Shown in pieces: positions 28,547-36,554 of a stretch of 64,000 nt of DNA. Origin of the DNA: an uncultured Flavobacteriales bacterium (GTDB taxonomy: Bacteria; Bacteroidota; Bacteroidia; Flavobacteriales_F; PHOS-HE28); NCBI GenBank assembly GCA_937872175.1, contig CALMPI010000017.1:283177-347176 (forward strand), written 5' to 3'. The notes under the pieces were generated by a model that saw only the letters and a list, made by a program, of their open reading frames with translations, was not told the origin of the DNA and searched no databases. A program made the translations under genes and the position numbers. The number at the start of each line of letters is the position of its first letter. Within the stretch, counting starts at the first letter, position 1.

Positions 28547-29587
28547 ATGGCCATCGAGCGCGACATCCACGACCTGCTGCATCATCACGACTGCGTGATC
28601 GTGCCGCGCTTCGGCGGCTTCCTGGCCCACTACCGCCCGGCCCGGTTGGACGAGGCGCACCGGCTGGTGCATCCGCCCGCGCGGGAGCTCAGCTTCAACC
28701 GGCACCTGGTGCGCAACGACGGGCTGCTGGCCGACCAGCTTGCGCGCCGCACCGGTGCGGGATTCGATGAGGCCTCGGGCCGGATCGGGGAGGAGGTCGA
28801 TGGCTGGCGGGAGCGGATCGCCCGTGACCGCCGGCTCGAACTGCCGCGCATCGGCACCTTCTTCACCGACGCCGAGGGGAACCTGCAGTTCGATCCCGAC
28901 CGACGGGTGAACTACCTGCGCGATGCCTACGGTCTGCGGCCGGTGGCGGCCGTTCCCGTGCCGCGCAAGCAGGCTGCGCCGGCCAGCGCCGTGGTGCGCC
29001 CGATGACCCGTGCTGAGGTGGTGCCCGAGGATGGCCGCCACCCGATGATCTGGGCCGCCGCCGCCGTGGCGGGCCTCGTGTTCCTGCTGGGTGCGGGCTA
29101 CCTGGTGCGCCACACCTGGAACGCGCCGCAATGGAGCGCTGTGCTGCCCTGGCGTGGCGAACCGGCGAGGTACGTGGAACGCGATGCCATGTCCGCACCC
29201 GACATCGACCTGGACACCACCTTCCACGTGCCGGTGCCCGAAGGGGCCGGTGTGCATGCCCTGCCGCTGTTGGGCGAAGGGTATGCGCCCGTGCCGGTCG
29301 ATCTCGGCGAGGCTCCGGTGGCCGCGGTCGACTCCACCCACGTGGCCGTGCCCCTGGTGCCGGAAGCACGCTACCACGTGATCGGCGGCTGTTTCAGCAT
29401 CGAGGACAATGCGGGCCGCTTCATCGCCGACATGGCGCAACGCGGATTCCGGGCCCGAGTCATCGACGTGCATGGCGGACTGTACCGCGTGGCCGTGGCC
29501 AGCTACACCGACCGGGCGGAAGCGGTGGAGGCCGTGACGGAGCTGAAGCAAGGGGTGGTGGAGGGCGCCTGGCTGCTCGTGCACTGA
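28547..29587 (+). CDS. HU-CCDC81 and SPOR domain membrane protein
   Basis: A 346-residue protein. Residues 1-125 resemble the paired HU-like CCDC81 domains found in Bacteroidota (IERDIHDLLHHHDCVIVPRFGGFLAHY, ELSFNRHLVRNDGLLA, LELPRIGTFFTDAEGNLQFDPD). A single membrane helix (about 166-188, MIWAAAAVAGLVFLLGAGYLV) follows, then a periplasmic linker and a C-terminal SPOR domain (about 275-346) that should bind denuded septal peptidoglycan glycans. The HU-like part therefore faces the cytoplasm. A role in cell division or in tethering DNA or protein to the envelope is inferred, not shown. A TAATTTGG box (28530-28537) precedes the ATG. Confidence 0.88.
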   Translation: MAIERDIHDLLHHHDCVIVPRFGGFLAHYRPARLDEAHRLVHPPARELSFNRHLVRNDGLLADQLARRTGAGFDEASGRIGEEVDGWRERIARDRRLELPRIGTFFTDAEGNLQFDPDRRVNYLRDAYGLRPVAAVPVPRKQAAPASAVVRPMTRAEVVPEDGRHPMIWAAAAVAGLVFLLGAGYLVRHTWNAPQWSAVLPWRGEPARYVERDAMSAPDIDLDTTFHVPVPEGAGVHALPLLGEGYAPVPVDLGEAPVAAVDSTHVAVPLVPEARYHVIGGCFSIEDNAGRFIADMAQRGFRARVIDVHGGLYRVAVASYTDRAEAVEAVTELKQGVVEGAWLLVH

Positions 29588-29590
29588 CCG

Positions 29591-29623
29591 TTGTCGGGGC
29601 CACTGGGCACCGCACTACATTTG
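29591..29623 (+). promoter_or_regulatory. Promoter TTG-N22-TACATTTG for the three-gene operon
   Basis: TTG at 29591-29593 and a perfect TACATTTG at 29616-29623, spacing 22. The ATG follows 19 bases later. Confidence 0.6.
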
Positions 29624-29642
29624 CCGCCCCCGTCCCCGGACC

Positions 29643-30038
29643 ATGGCCCGCCTGGAGCTCGAAGCCTGCACCATCGACCTGCTCGAAGGCGATGTGGCGC
29701 ACGTGCATTTCCGCGATGGCCGGACCGTTCAGGTCGAGGAGGTGCGCCACATGTTCGAGGCGCTGAAGGCCGAGCGCAAGGGGCGAAAGGTGCTGCTGCT
29801 GGTGAGCGTGGGCGAGGGCACCACCATGTCCAACGAGGCCCGTGCATACGCGAGCAGCCCGGACAGCAATGCGTTCGTGGCCGCGGATGCCATCATCGTA
29901 CGCGACTTCAGCCACCAGCTGGCCGCCAACGTGTTCGTACGCCACCACAAGCCCACGCGGCCCATCCGGATGTTCCCCGACATGGACAGCGCCTTGGACT
30001 GGCTGCGCCAGCATCATCACCTGATCGATCCCACCTGA
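29643..30038 (+). CDS. Small STAS-like protein (DUF7793-type)
   Basis: A 131-residue cytosolic protein. It has a predicted beta-alpha fold like STAS/SpoIIAA-type domains: VAHVHFRDGRTVQVEEVRHMFEAL, KVLLLVSVGEGTTMSNEARAYAS, ADAIIVRDFSHQLAANVFVRHHKP and RMFPDMDSALDWLRQHH. Proteins with this pattern are frequent in Flavobacteriales and of unknown function. It has its own promoter-like TACATTTG box and its stop overlaps the next start by one base (TGATG at 30036-30040), so it is translationally coupled to the WD40-like gene. Confidence 0.8.
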   Translation: MARLELEACTIDLLEGDVAHVHFRDGRTVQVEEVRHMFEALKAERKGRKVLLLVSVGEGTTMSNEARAYASSPDSNAFVAADAIIVRDFSHQLAANVFVRHHKPTRPIRMFPDMDSALDWLRQHHHLIDPT

Positions 30039-30676
30039 TGCGCATCCTGTTGATCCCCGCCTTTCTGGCCACCGGCCTGTCCTTGTCCGCCCAGGTGGTG
30101 AAGGAGCCCGCGGCGCGCACCATCAAGCTGGCCAAGTGCGAGGTGACCTGCCTGGCGCTGGCGCCCAAGGGCGATCGCATCCTGGTGGGCACCGACAAGG
30201 GCGCCGAGCTGTGGGACATCGAGAGCGGCAAACGGGTGCAGGCCTTTCCCTATGCGGAGGACGGCAGCACGGCGGTGTACCACGCCTCGTTCAACGCCAA
30301 CGGTGAGTTCGTGGTGTTGATCGGCCACAGCGGCAAGCGCGAGGTGTGGGATGTGAAGAGCGGCAAAGTGGACAAGACCCTGCAGGGCCACACCTGGATC
30401 CCCGATCCACGGGCGGTGAAGGCCATGGGGCTGGACATGAAGAACAGCACCTTCGACCGGTTCTACCAGCAACTGGAGGCGCGTTCCGGCGACATCACCG
30501 CCAAGGCGGTGGTGAAGGGCGCGATCGAGTTCCGCGATACGTCGGGCACCGTGGTGCAGAAGCTGTCGTTCCCCGAGAACAAGGACCAGCACCACCGGGC
30601 GCCCTGCCTGTTCACCGATGCGCAGTTCGTCACCGGCACGGACGACGGTCGTGTCCTCTTCTTCGACCGCCCATGA
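30038..30676 (+). CDS. Exported WD40-like repeat protein
   Basis: A 212-residue protein with a short signal peptide (MRILLIPAFLATGLSLSAQ). It contains a few WD40-like units (CLALAPKGDRILVGTDKGAELWDIESGK, HASFNANGEFVVLIGHSGKREVWDVKSGK, FTDAQFVTGTDDGRVLFFD). The blade number is far below a full seven-bladed propeller, so it may be a partial propeller or may dimerise. The start at 30038 overlaps the stop of the STAS-like gene, and its own stop overlaps the thioesterase start (ATGA). Function unknown; binding role likely. Confidence 0.8.
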   Translation: MRILLIPAFLATGLSLSAQVVKEPAARTIKLAKCEVTCLALAPKGDRILVGTDKGAELWDIESGKRVQAFPYAEDGSTAVYHASFNANGEFVVLIGHSGKREVWDVKSGKVDKTLQGHTWIPDPRAVKAMGLDMKNSTFDRFYQQLEARSGDITAKAVVKGAIEFRDTSGTVVQKLSFPENKDQHHRAPCLFTDAQFVTGTDDGRVLFFDRP

Positions 30677-31191
30677 ACCCGCACGGCAGCAAGCCGGTGG
30701 ACGAGAGCCTGGCGGAGACCACGCACTTCGTCCTGCCCAATGACACGAACACGCTGGGCAACCTCTTCGGCGGGCGCCTCCTGCAATGGCTGGACATCGC
30801 CTGCGCCATCAGCGCCCACCGGCATTGCAAGCGCGTGGTGGTCACGGTGGCGGTCAACCACGTGAGCTTCGACCGGCCGATCAAGCTGGGCGACCTGGTG
30901 ACCATCCGCGCCAATGTGAGCCGGGCCTTCGGCACCAGCATGGAGGTGTGGGCCGATGTGTGGGTGGAGGACCAGATGAACGGATCGAGGATCAAATGCA
31001 ACAGCGCCATCTACACCTTCGTGGCGGTGGACCAGGCCGGCCAGCCCACGGCGGTGCCCGAGGCGGTGCCCGGCAACGAGGAGCAGCAGAAGCGGTATGA
31101 TGGAGCGCTTCGGCGGAGGCAGTTGCGGCTCATCCTCAGCGGCAAGATGAAGCCCGGGGAGGCCACCGAGCTGAAGGCGCTCTTCGAGTAA
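30673..31191 (+). CDS. Acyl-CoA thioesterase (hotdog fold)
   Basis: A 172-residue hotdog-fold thioesterase hydrolysing acyl-CoA to free acid and CoA. The YciA/ACOT-type signature NDTNTLGNLFGGRLLQWLDI lies at residues 23-42, followed by RVVVTVAVNHVSFDRPIKLGDLV and IYTFVAVDQAGQP. The C-terminal tail (EEQQKRYDGALRRRQLRL) is typical of bacterial cytosolic enzymes. The start overlaps the stop of the WD40-like gene by four bases. Substrate chain length cannot be read. Third gene of the operon. Confidence 0.92.
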   Translation: MNPHGSKPVDESLAETTHFVLPNDTNTLGNLFGGRLLQWLDIACAISAHRHCKRVVVTVAVNHVSFDRPIKLGDLVTIRANVSRAFGTSMEVWADVWVEDQMNGSRIKCNSAIYTFVAVDQAGQPTAVPEAVPGNEEQQKRYDGALRRRQLRLILSGKMKPGEATELKALFE

Positions 31192-31289
31192 CATCCGGGT
31201 GGGGCTGTGCGTCCCATGCGCAGCGATGCGGAGGAACGTGTGGTTCCCCCATTGCGTGCGTTCATCGTTCACCAACACCCACCGGATCA

Positions 31290-31886
31290 ATGGAGACATC
31301 CCGTTCATGGCTGACCGCCGCGGCGTTCGTGGCCCTCGTCGCCGCCTGTTCCAACCCCGCACCTGCCCCTGAGCCGGCGCCCGCAGCACCCACGGAGCCT
31401 CCGGAGGCCGAGTTGGTCGAGCGAGGCAAGTACCTGGTGGAGATCATGGGTTGCCACGACTGCCATAGCCCGAAGCTCATGGGTCCGCAGGGCCCCTACC
31501 CCGACCCCGACCGCCTGCTGAGCGGCCATCCGGCCGGCACGCAGCTGCCCCCGCTGCCGAACGACAACGCCGGCTGGGCGCTGATGTCGATGGACCTCAC
31601 GGCCGCCGTGGGCCCGTGGGGCACCAGCTTCGCCGCCAACCTCACCAGTGACGACAGCGGCATCGGCACCTGGACGGAGGAACAGTTCAAGCGCGCCATC
31701 ACCAAGGGCCTGTACAAGGGGCTTGAAGGCTCGCGCCCCCTGCTGCCCCCCATGCCGTGGCAGAACCTGCAGAACCTGAAGGAGGAGGACATCCACGCGA
31801 TCTTCAGCTACCTGAAGAGCACCAAGCCCGTGGCCAACGTGGTACCGCCGCCCGTTCCGCCTTCCGCGCCGCCCCCGGGCGCCTGA
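31290..31886 (+). CDS. Lipoprotein c-type cytochrome
   Basis: A 198-residue lipoprotein. The lipobox LVAAC places the acylated cysteine at residue 20. A Pro/Ala-rich spacer (about 23-40) is followed by a mono-heme domain with CHDCH at 55-59 and a likely distal Met in PPMPW near 153. EDIHAIFSYLKS is the terminal helix of cytochrome c domains. The tail is Pro-rich. It probably shuttles electrons at the periplasmic face; its partner is not encoded next to it. It ends just before a strong bidirectional terminator. Confidence 0.9.
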   Translation: METSRSWLTAAAFVALVAACSNPAPAPEPAPAAPTEPPEAELVERGKYLVEIMGCHDCHSPKLMGPQGPYPDPDRLLSGHPAGTQLPPLPNDNAGWALMSMDLTAAVGPWGTSFAANLTSDDSGIGTWTEEQFKRAITKGLYKGLEGSRPLLPPMPWQNLQNLKEEDIHAIFSYLKSTKPVANVVPPPVPPSAPPPGA

Positions 31887-31904
31887 TGCAGCCGACCTCA
31901 CGTG

Positions 31905-31938
31905 CGAAGGACCTCCGATGGCCGGAGGTCCTTCGTGC
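31905..31938. terminator. Bidirectional terminator
   Basis: CGAAGGACCTCC pairs perfectly with GGAGGTCCTTCG (12 bp, loop GATGGCC), followed by tgcctttt on the plus strand. It separates the cytochrome gene from the convergent minus-strand genes. Confidence 0.85.
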
Positions 31939-31963
31939 CTTTTCGGGAGCTGCGCAGCGGCCG

Positions 31964-32326
31964 TTAGAGCCCGTCCTCGAGCGTGGCCGCGTCGAACAGG
32001 TCGCCCGTGGCGGTGTCCATCGCGCGCAGCCCCAGCTCGCGCAGCAGGGCCGCCACGCCGGCGGCGCTGTGCTCGCCCCCGTGCACGTGCACCAGGATGT
32101 ATCGCACCTGCATCGCGTTCTCCATGTGCAGCTGAAGGCTGAGGTCCAAGCCCGGGGCCTTCACGAAGAACCAGTCGTTGTCCTGCGGATCGGCCATGGG
32201 GAAGACCGTGCGGATCCGAAGGGCGAGCTCCTCGCGCGCGCCGATAGGGCGCGGCCTGAAATCCTCGGGGATCTCGCTCGCGGTGCGCACCGGCGGAAGG
32301 TCCTGGATGTAGATGTCCCAGCTCAC
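31964..32326 (-). CDS. Conserved-looking protein of unknown function (120 aa)
   Basis: A 120-residue soluble protein (VSWDIYIQDLPPV... to TLEDGL). The GTG at 32326 is the chosen start because it overlaps the stop of the upstream GT9 gene as GTGA, giving translational coupling; no ATG in a suitable place exists. Segments DNDWFFVKAPGLDLSLQLHM and RYILVHVHGGE suggest a compact alpha/beta fold. I do not recognise the family. The coupling to a glycosyltransferase suggests co-regulation but does not prove a shared task. Confidence 0.75.
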   Translation of the reverse strand: MSWDIYIQDLPPVRTASEIPEDFRPRPIGAREELALRIRTVFPMADPQDNDWFFVKAPGLDLSLQLHMENAMQVRYILVHVHGGEHSAAGVAALLRELGLRAMDTATGDLFDAATLEDGL

Positions 32327-33300
32327 GAGGCGGCAAGTTGGGCGATGCGCCCGATGTCCTGCTTCTCCATGCAGTGGAAGTGGCCCTTGGGGCAGTGGCC
32401 GAAGCCCAGCTTGCTGCAGGGCCGGCAACCGAGCCCCGGGACCTCCACCACATGGGTCTGCTGCGGATGCACAGGCTGGTAGGGCCCCATGCCGAAGGCG
32501 GGCACGGTGCTGCCCCACACGCTCACCACCGGCCTGCCGAGCGCGCAGGCGATGTGCATGGCCCCGCTGTCGTGCGTGATCACGGTGCGCGCCCTGCGGA
32601 TCAGCGAAGCGCTGCCCAGCAGGTCGTAGCGGCCCGTGGCATCGTACACCCGGGCACCGATGGCGTCACCGATGGCCCGGGCCACCGGGTTGTCCTGCGC
32701 GGAACCGATGAGCACGATGGGCCCTTCGATGGCCTTGGCCAGCGCGATGAGCTTGTGGGGGGGCAGTCGTTTGGTGGCATGTGCCGCGCCGATGGCCAGG
32801 GCGGTGTAGCCGGTGCGATGGGGCTCGGGCAGGGCCTCGGGGGCCACCTCGCGGTCCGGGGGGATGAACAGCTCCAGCCCGCGGCCATCGTTCTTCACGC
32901 CCAGGTCGGCCACCGTGTCCAGGTAGCGGTCCACGATATGCACGCGGGGCATCCGATCGATCCGTAGGTTCACCAGCAGCCACTTTTCCACGTTCAGCTT
33001 GTTGAAGCTGCGGGCCGGCACGCCCAGGGCCCGCTTGATCCGCGCGGTGCGCAGGTTGTGGTGCAGGTCGATCACCCGATCGAAGCGTTCGGCCTTCAGC
33101 TGGCGGATCAGTTCGCCGAGGTCGTCCCCGAGCTCGTGCACCTTGCTCACGTGCGGGTTGAAGCGCAGCAGATCGGCGAAGGCGCTCTTGGTGGCCACGT
33201 GCACCTCGGCATCCGGCACCTGTTGCTTCAGGCAGCGTAGCACCGGGCTGGTGAGCACGATGTCGCCGATGGAGGAGAAGCGGAGGAGGAGGATCTTCAT
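32323..33300 (-). CDS. Glycosyltransferase family 9 (heptosyltransferase-like)
   Basis: A 325-residue GT-B glycosyltransferase of family 9, which includes ADP-heptose:LPS heptosyltransferases building the LPS inner core. MKILLLRFSSIGDIVLTSPVLRCLK is the GT9 N-terminus. DLHHNLRTARI, LAIGAAHATKRLP, IVLIGSAQD and the ITHDSGAMHIACALGRPVVSVWG signature follow. A C-terminal cysteine cluster (GLGCRPCSKLGFGHC..HC) is common in the Bacteroidota members. Start ATG at 33300; a TACCTTTC box lies at 33319-33326. Exact donor sugar unknown. The following gene overlaps by four bases. Confidence 0.92.
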   Translation of the reverse strand: MKILLLRFSSIGDIVLTSPVLRCLKQQVPDAEVHVATKSAFADLLRFNPHVSKVHELGDDLGELIRQLKAERFDRVIDLHHNLRTARIKRALGVPARSFNKLNVEKWLLVNLRIDRMPRVHIVDRYLDTVADLGVKNDGRGLELFIPPDREVAPEALPEPHRTGYTALAIGAAHATKRLPPHKLIALAKAIEGPIVLIGSAQDNPVARAIGDAIGARVYDATGRYDLLGSASLIRRARTVITHDSGAMHIACALGRPVVSVWGSTVPAFGMGPYQPVHPQQTHVVEVPGLGCRPCSKLGFGHCPKGHFHCMEKQDIGRIAQLAAS

Positions 33301-33432
33301 GCGTCCGCAGAGCGGCCCGAAAGGTAGGCTCCTGCGTTGCGAGCCCAGTGCTGGCCGACCGCAGACACCCGTTGATGGCAGCACAGGCCCACGACCTGTC
33401 CCGCCAAGGCGGGATGCCCTTACTTCGCCCCG

Positions 33433-34206
33433 ATGTTCGTCGACACCCACGCCCACCTGTACCACAAGCAGTTCGACGGTGACCGGGAGGCCATGCTCCA
33501 GCGTGCGCTGCAGGCGGGTGTCACCAGGCTCTTCCTGCCCAACATCGATCGGGAGAGCATCGACACCATGAACGCCCTGGCCGTGGCGCATCCCGATCGT
33601 TGCTTCCCGATGATGGGCCTGCACCCCTGTTCCGTGGGCGAGCACAACGCGGAGGTGATGGCGGTGATGGAGCGCGAGCTGCGTACCGGACGGTATCGCG
33701 CGGTGGGCGAGATCGGCATCGACCTCCACTGGGACAAGACCTGGCTTGTGCAGCAGCAGGACGTGTTCCGCCAACACATCCGCTGGGCCAAGGAGCTGCG
33801 GCTGCCCATCGTGATCCACTGCCGCAACAGCTTCGCCGAAACCATCGCCATCGTGGAGGAGGAGAAGGATGAGCAGCTGCGTGGCGTGTTCCATTGCTTC
33901 GGCGGCACGGTGGAGGAGGGGCGCAGGATCCTCGCACTGGACGGGTTCCTCTTGGGCATCGGTGGCGTGATCACCTACCCGAAGAGCGGCCTCGCCCAGG
34001 TGATGGCCGAGCTGGGTCCGGACCGCTGTGTCCTTGAGACCGACGCGCCTTACCTCGCGCCCGTGCCGCACCGCGGCAAGCGCAACGAGAGCAGCTACAT
34101 CCCGCTGGTGGCGGCCGAGCTGGCGAAGGCCACCGGCCACACGGTCGACGAGATCGCACGCATCACCACGGCCAATGCGGAGGCCTTGTTCGGGTTGAAC
34201 CACTGA
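33433..34206 (+). CDS. TatD family metal-dependent hydrolase
   Basis: A 257-residue amidohydrolase-fold DNase/hydrolase. Metal ligands are visible: DTHAHL (residues 3-8), GEIGIDLHWD (Glu near 94), IVIHCRNS, FHCFGGTVEEG and LETDAPYLAPVPHRGKRNES. This is the full TatD set. TatD proteins act in DNA quality control; a Bacteroidota member could also be YcfH-like. A TACTTCGC box at 33421-33428 lies four bases before the ATG, so the mRNA may be leaderless. It is followed by a small dispersed-repeat region. Confidence 0.94.
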   Translation: MFVDTHAHLYHKQFDGDREAMLQRALQAGVTRLFLPNIDRESIDTMNALAVAHPDRCFPMMGLHPCSVGEHNAEVMAVMERELRTGRYRAVGEIGIDLHWDKTWLVQQQDVFRQHIRWAKELRLPIVIHCRNSFAETIAIVEEEKDEQLRGVFHCFGGTVEEGRRILALDGFLLGIGGVITYPKSGLAQVMAELGPDRCVLETDAPYLAPVPHRGKRNESSYIPLVAAELAKATGHTVDEIARITTANAEALFGLNH

Positions 34207-34330
34207 TGGACACGGATGCACACTGATATGCTCGAAAGCAGCTCGAGAGCGGCCGGTCCCTCCGGCAGTGCGCGACCAAGCGTTCATCTGTGTCCATCTG
34301 TGTTCATCCGTGGTTGAATTCGCCGTGCCC
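34207..34330. repeat. CATCTGTG / CATCCGTG mini-repeats
   Basis: Three tandem 10-mers (TTCATCTGTG, TCCATCTGTG, TTCATCCGTG; 34283-34312) face an inverted, related stretch, TGGACACGGATGCACACTGA (34207-34226). Together they could form an imperfect hairpin between tatD and the asparaginase. The pattern is known as a common dispersed intergenic sequence in many environmental bacteria. Confidence 0.75.
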
Positions 34331-35359
34331 ATGACCCAGCGTTCCGTCCTCATCATCTACACCGGAGGCACCATCGGCATGTGGGCCGATCCCCGCACCG
34401 GCGCCCTGCGTCCCATGGACGTGGGGCATCTGGAGGAGCAGGTGCCCGAGCTGGAGCGCATCGGCGTGAAGCTGGGCTCAGTGGCCTTCGAGAAGCCCAT
34501 CGACAGCAGCGACATGCGTCCCACCGACTGGGTGCGCGTGGCGACGATCATCAGTACGCACTACGACAGCTATGACGGCTTCGTGGTGCTGCACGGCAGC
34601 GACACCATGGCCTACACCGCCAACGCGCTCAGCTTCCTGCTCGAGGGGCTGGGCAAACCTGTGGTGCTCACCGGCTCGCAGCTGCCCATCGGCACCATCC
34701 GCACCGATGCGAAGGAGAACCTGATCACGGCCATCGAGATCGCCGCGGCCTACGAGAACGGGCGACCGATCGTGCCCGAAGTGGCGGTGTACTTCGAGTA
34801 CAGCCTGTACCGCGGCAACCGCACGGTGAAGGTGCATGCCGAGCGCTTCGAGGCCTTCCGCAGCCCCAACTACCCGCGCCTGGCCGAGGCGGGCGTGCAC
34901 ATCCGCTACGATGGCAACGCCGTGCTGCCCCTGCGCACCGGTCCGTTGAAGGTGCACACCACGGTGGACGATCGCGTGGGCGTGCTGCGGCTCTTCCCCG
35001 GCATCCGGCCCGACTGGATGCGGCATGCCCTCGCTACGCCCGACCTGCGCGCCGTGGTGCTCACCACCTTCGGCAGCGGCAACGGCCCCACCGACGAGGC
35101 GTTCCTCGATGCCCTGCGCGATGCCACGGAGCGGGGCGTGCTGCTGGTGAACGCCACCCAATGCGTGGGCGGCCGGGTGGAGCAGGGCCGCTACCAGACC
35201 AGCCGGGCCTTCGTGGACATGGGCATGCTCAGCGCCCACGACATGACCGTGGAGGCGGCCGTCACCAAGCTCATGTTCCTGCTGGGCCAGGGCCTCAGCG
35301 ATGACCTGCTGCGCGAACGCTTCCTACGGCCGATCTGCGGTGAGGTGAGCGTGGGGTAG
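34331..35359 (+). CDS. Type I L-asparaginase
   Basis: A 342-residue cytosolic-type asparaginase. IYTGGTIGM (nucleophilic Thr near residue 13) and VLHGSDTMAYTANAL (Thr-Asp region near 90) are the two catalytic motifs, with the essential Lys in TDAKENLITA. GVLRLFPG and VVLTTFGSGNGP close the catalytic domain; the C-terminal domain ends with DLLRERFL. There is no signal peptide, which favours the type I enzyme. The start ATG at 34331 (MTQRSVLIIYTGG) is chosen because upstream sequence is the repeat region and not protein-like. Confidence 0.93.
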   Translation: MTQRSVLIIYTGGTIGMWADPRTGALRPMDVGHLEEQVPELERIGVKLGSVAFEKPIDSSDMRPTDWVRVATIISTHYDSYDGFVVLHGSDTMAYTANALSFLLEGLGKPVVLTGSQLPIGTIRTDAKENLITAIEIAAAYENGRPIVPEVAVYFEYSLYRGNRTVKVHAERFEAFRSPNYPRLAEAGVHIRYDGNAVLPLRTGPLKVHTTVDDRVGVLRLFPGIRPDWMRHALATPDLRAVVLTTFGSGNGPTDEAFLDALRDATERGVLLVNATQCVGGRVEQGRYQTSRAFVDMGMLSAHDMTVEAAVTKLMFLLGQGLSDDLLRERFLRPICGEVSVG

Positions 35360-35376
35360 GGGATTAGGCCCTTTCG

Positions 35377-35384
35377 TACCTTCG
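35377..35384 (+). promoter_or_regulatory. -7-like box TACCTTCG for tRNA-Ser
   Basis: TACCTTCG lies 12 bases upstream of the tRNA 5' end, the expected place for a -7 element with a very short leader. Confidence 0.5.
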
Positions 35385-35395
35385 TGGCCCTTTTT

Positions 35396-35483
35396 GGAGA
35401 GATGGCCGAGTGGTTGAAGGCGCGCGCCTGGAAAGTGCGTATACCTTAACAGGGTATCGGGGGTTCGAATCCCTCTCTCTCCG
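35396..35483 (+). tRNA. tRNA-Ser (anticodon GGA)
   Basis: An 88-base class II tRNA. The acceptor stem GGAGAGA pairs with TCTCTCC, discriminator G at 35483, no encoded CCA. The anticodon loop CTGGAAA puts GGA at 35430-35432, reading UCC/UCU serine codons. A long variable arm (ATACC...GGTAT) and the T-loop GGTTCGAATCC are clear. A hairpin terminator follows at 35493. Confidence 0.97.
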
Positions 35484-35492
35484 CCGTGTTGA

Positions 35493-35520
35493 AAGCCGCC
35501 CCGCAAGGGCGGCTTCCTCG
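35493..35520 (+). terminator. Terminator of tRNA-Ser
   Basis: AAGCCGCCC pairs with GGGCGGCTT around CGCAA (9 bp), followed by cctcg; the T-tract is weak. It lies 10 bases after the tRNA. Confidence 0.7.
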
Positions 35521-35538
35521 TTCCGGCCCCGCCTCCCG

Positions 35539-35546
35539 TACCTTTG
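35539..35546 (+). promoter_or_regulatory. -7 box TACCTTTG for dusB
   Basis: A perfect TAnnTTTG box ending 15 bases before the dusB ATG at 35562. Confidence 0.6.
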
Positions 35547-35561
35547 CCGGCCTCCTTCCGC

Positions 35562-36554
35562 ATGCCCCGCATCGGTCCCATCGAGCTGCCGGAGTTCCCG
35601 TTGTTGCTGGCCCCCATGGAGGACGTCAGCGACCCGCCCTTCCGCGCGCTGTGCAAGCAGCATGGCGCCGACCTCATGTACACCGAGTTCATCAGCAGCG
35701 AAGGCCTCATCCGCAAGGCCGCCAAGGGGCTGAAGAAGCTCGACATCTTCGAGGCCGAGCGCCCCATCGGCATCCAGCTCTTCGGGGGCAGCGAGGACGC
35801 CATGGAGGAGGCCGCCCGCATCGCCGAGGCGGCCGGTCCGGACCTCATCGACATCAACTACGGCTGCCCCGTGCACAAGGTGGTGAGCAAGGGCGCCGGC
35901 GCCTGCCTGCTGCTCGATGTGGACAAGATGGTGCGCCTCACCGAGAAGGTGGTGAAGGCCGTGAAGCTGCCCGTGACCGTGAAGACGCGCCTGGGCTGGG
36001 ACGACAAGAGCAGGAACATCCTCGAGGTGGCCGAGCGCCTGCAGGATGTGGGCATCGCCGCGCTCAGCATCCACGGCCGCACGCGTGCCCAGCTGTACAA
36101 GGGCCCGGCCGACTGGACGCTGATCGGCGCGGTGAAGAACAACCCGCGCATGCACATCCCCATCTTCGGCAACGGCGATGTGGACACGCCGGAGAAGGCC
36201 GTGGAGAACCGCGCCCGCTACGGTGTGGACGGTGTGATGATCGGCCGCGCGAGCATCGGCCACCCGTGGATCTTCAACGAGATCAAGCACTACATGGCCA
36301 CAGGCACGCACCGCACTCCGCCCACCGTGGCCGACCGTGTGGAGGCCGCACGCCAGCACCTGCGGAGTTCACTGGCCTGGAAGGGCCCATGGGAGGGCGT
36401 GGTGGAGATGCGGCGCCACTATGGCAACTACCTGAAGGGCCTGCCCAACGTGAAGGAGGTGCGGCTTCGCCTGTGCACCGAGCGCGATCCCGCCATCATC
36501 GAGGCCATCCTGGATGAGGTGAAGGCGACCTACGCCCTGGCGGCGGTGGCGTAG
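35562..36554 (+). CDS. dusB: tRNA-dihydrouridine synthase
   Basis: A 330-residue flavoenzyme reducing uridine to dihydrouridine in the tRNA D-loop. LAPMEDVSDPPFRALCKQHG begins the TIM barrel; INYGCPVHKVVSKGAGACLLLD holds the catalytic cysteine region; TVKTRLGWDD, IHGRTRAQLYKGPADW, GNGDV and GVMIGRASIGHPW are FMN-binding family motifs. The Dus family has several subtypes; DusB is the usual Bacteroidota form. The ATG at 35562 is preferred over one at 35544 because of the family N-terminus and the promoter position. Its 3' end overlaps the convergent permease gene by 25 bases. It lies directly behind a tRNA gene. Confidence 0.94.
   Translation: MPRIGPIELPEFPLLLAPMEDVSDPPFRALCKQHGADLMYTEFISSEGLIRKAAKGLKKLDIFEAERPIGIQLFGGSEDAMEEAARIAEAAGPDLIDINYGCPVHKVVSKGAGACLLLDVDKMVRLTEKVVKAVKLPVTVKTRLGWDDKSRNILEVAERLQDVGIAALSIHGRTRAQLYKGPADWTLIGAVKNNPRMHIPIFGNGDVDTPEKAVENRARYGVDGVMIGRASIGHPWIFNEIKHYMATGTHRTPPTVADRVEAARQHLRSSLAWKGPWEGVVEMRRHYGNYLKGLPNVKEVRLRLCTERDPAIIEAILDEVKATYALAAVA

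Noticed and set aside
34268..34330. N-terminal extension of the asparaginase
   Set aside because: Encoded by the CATCTGTG repeat array (ICVHLCSSVV-type tail), a common artefact; the family N-terminus begins at 34331.
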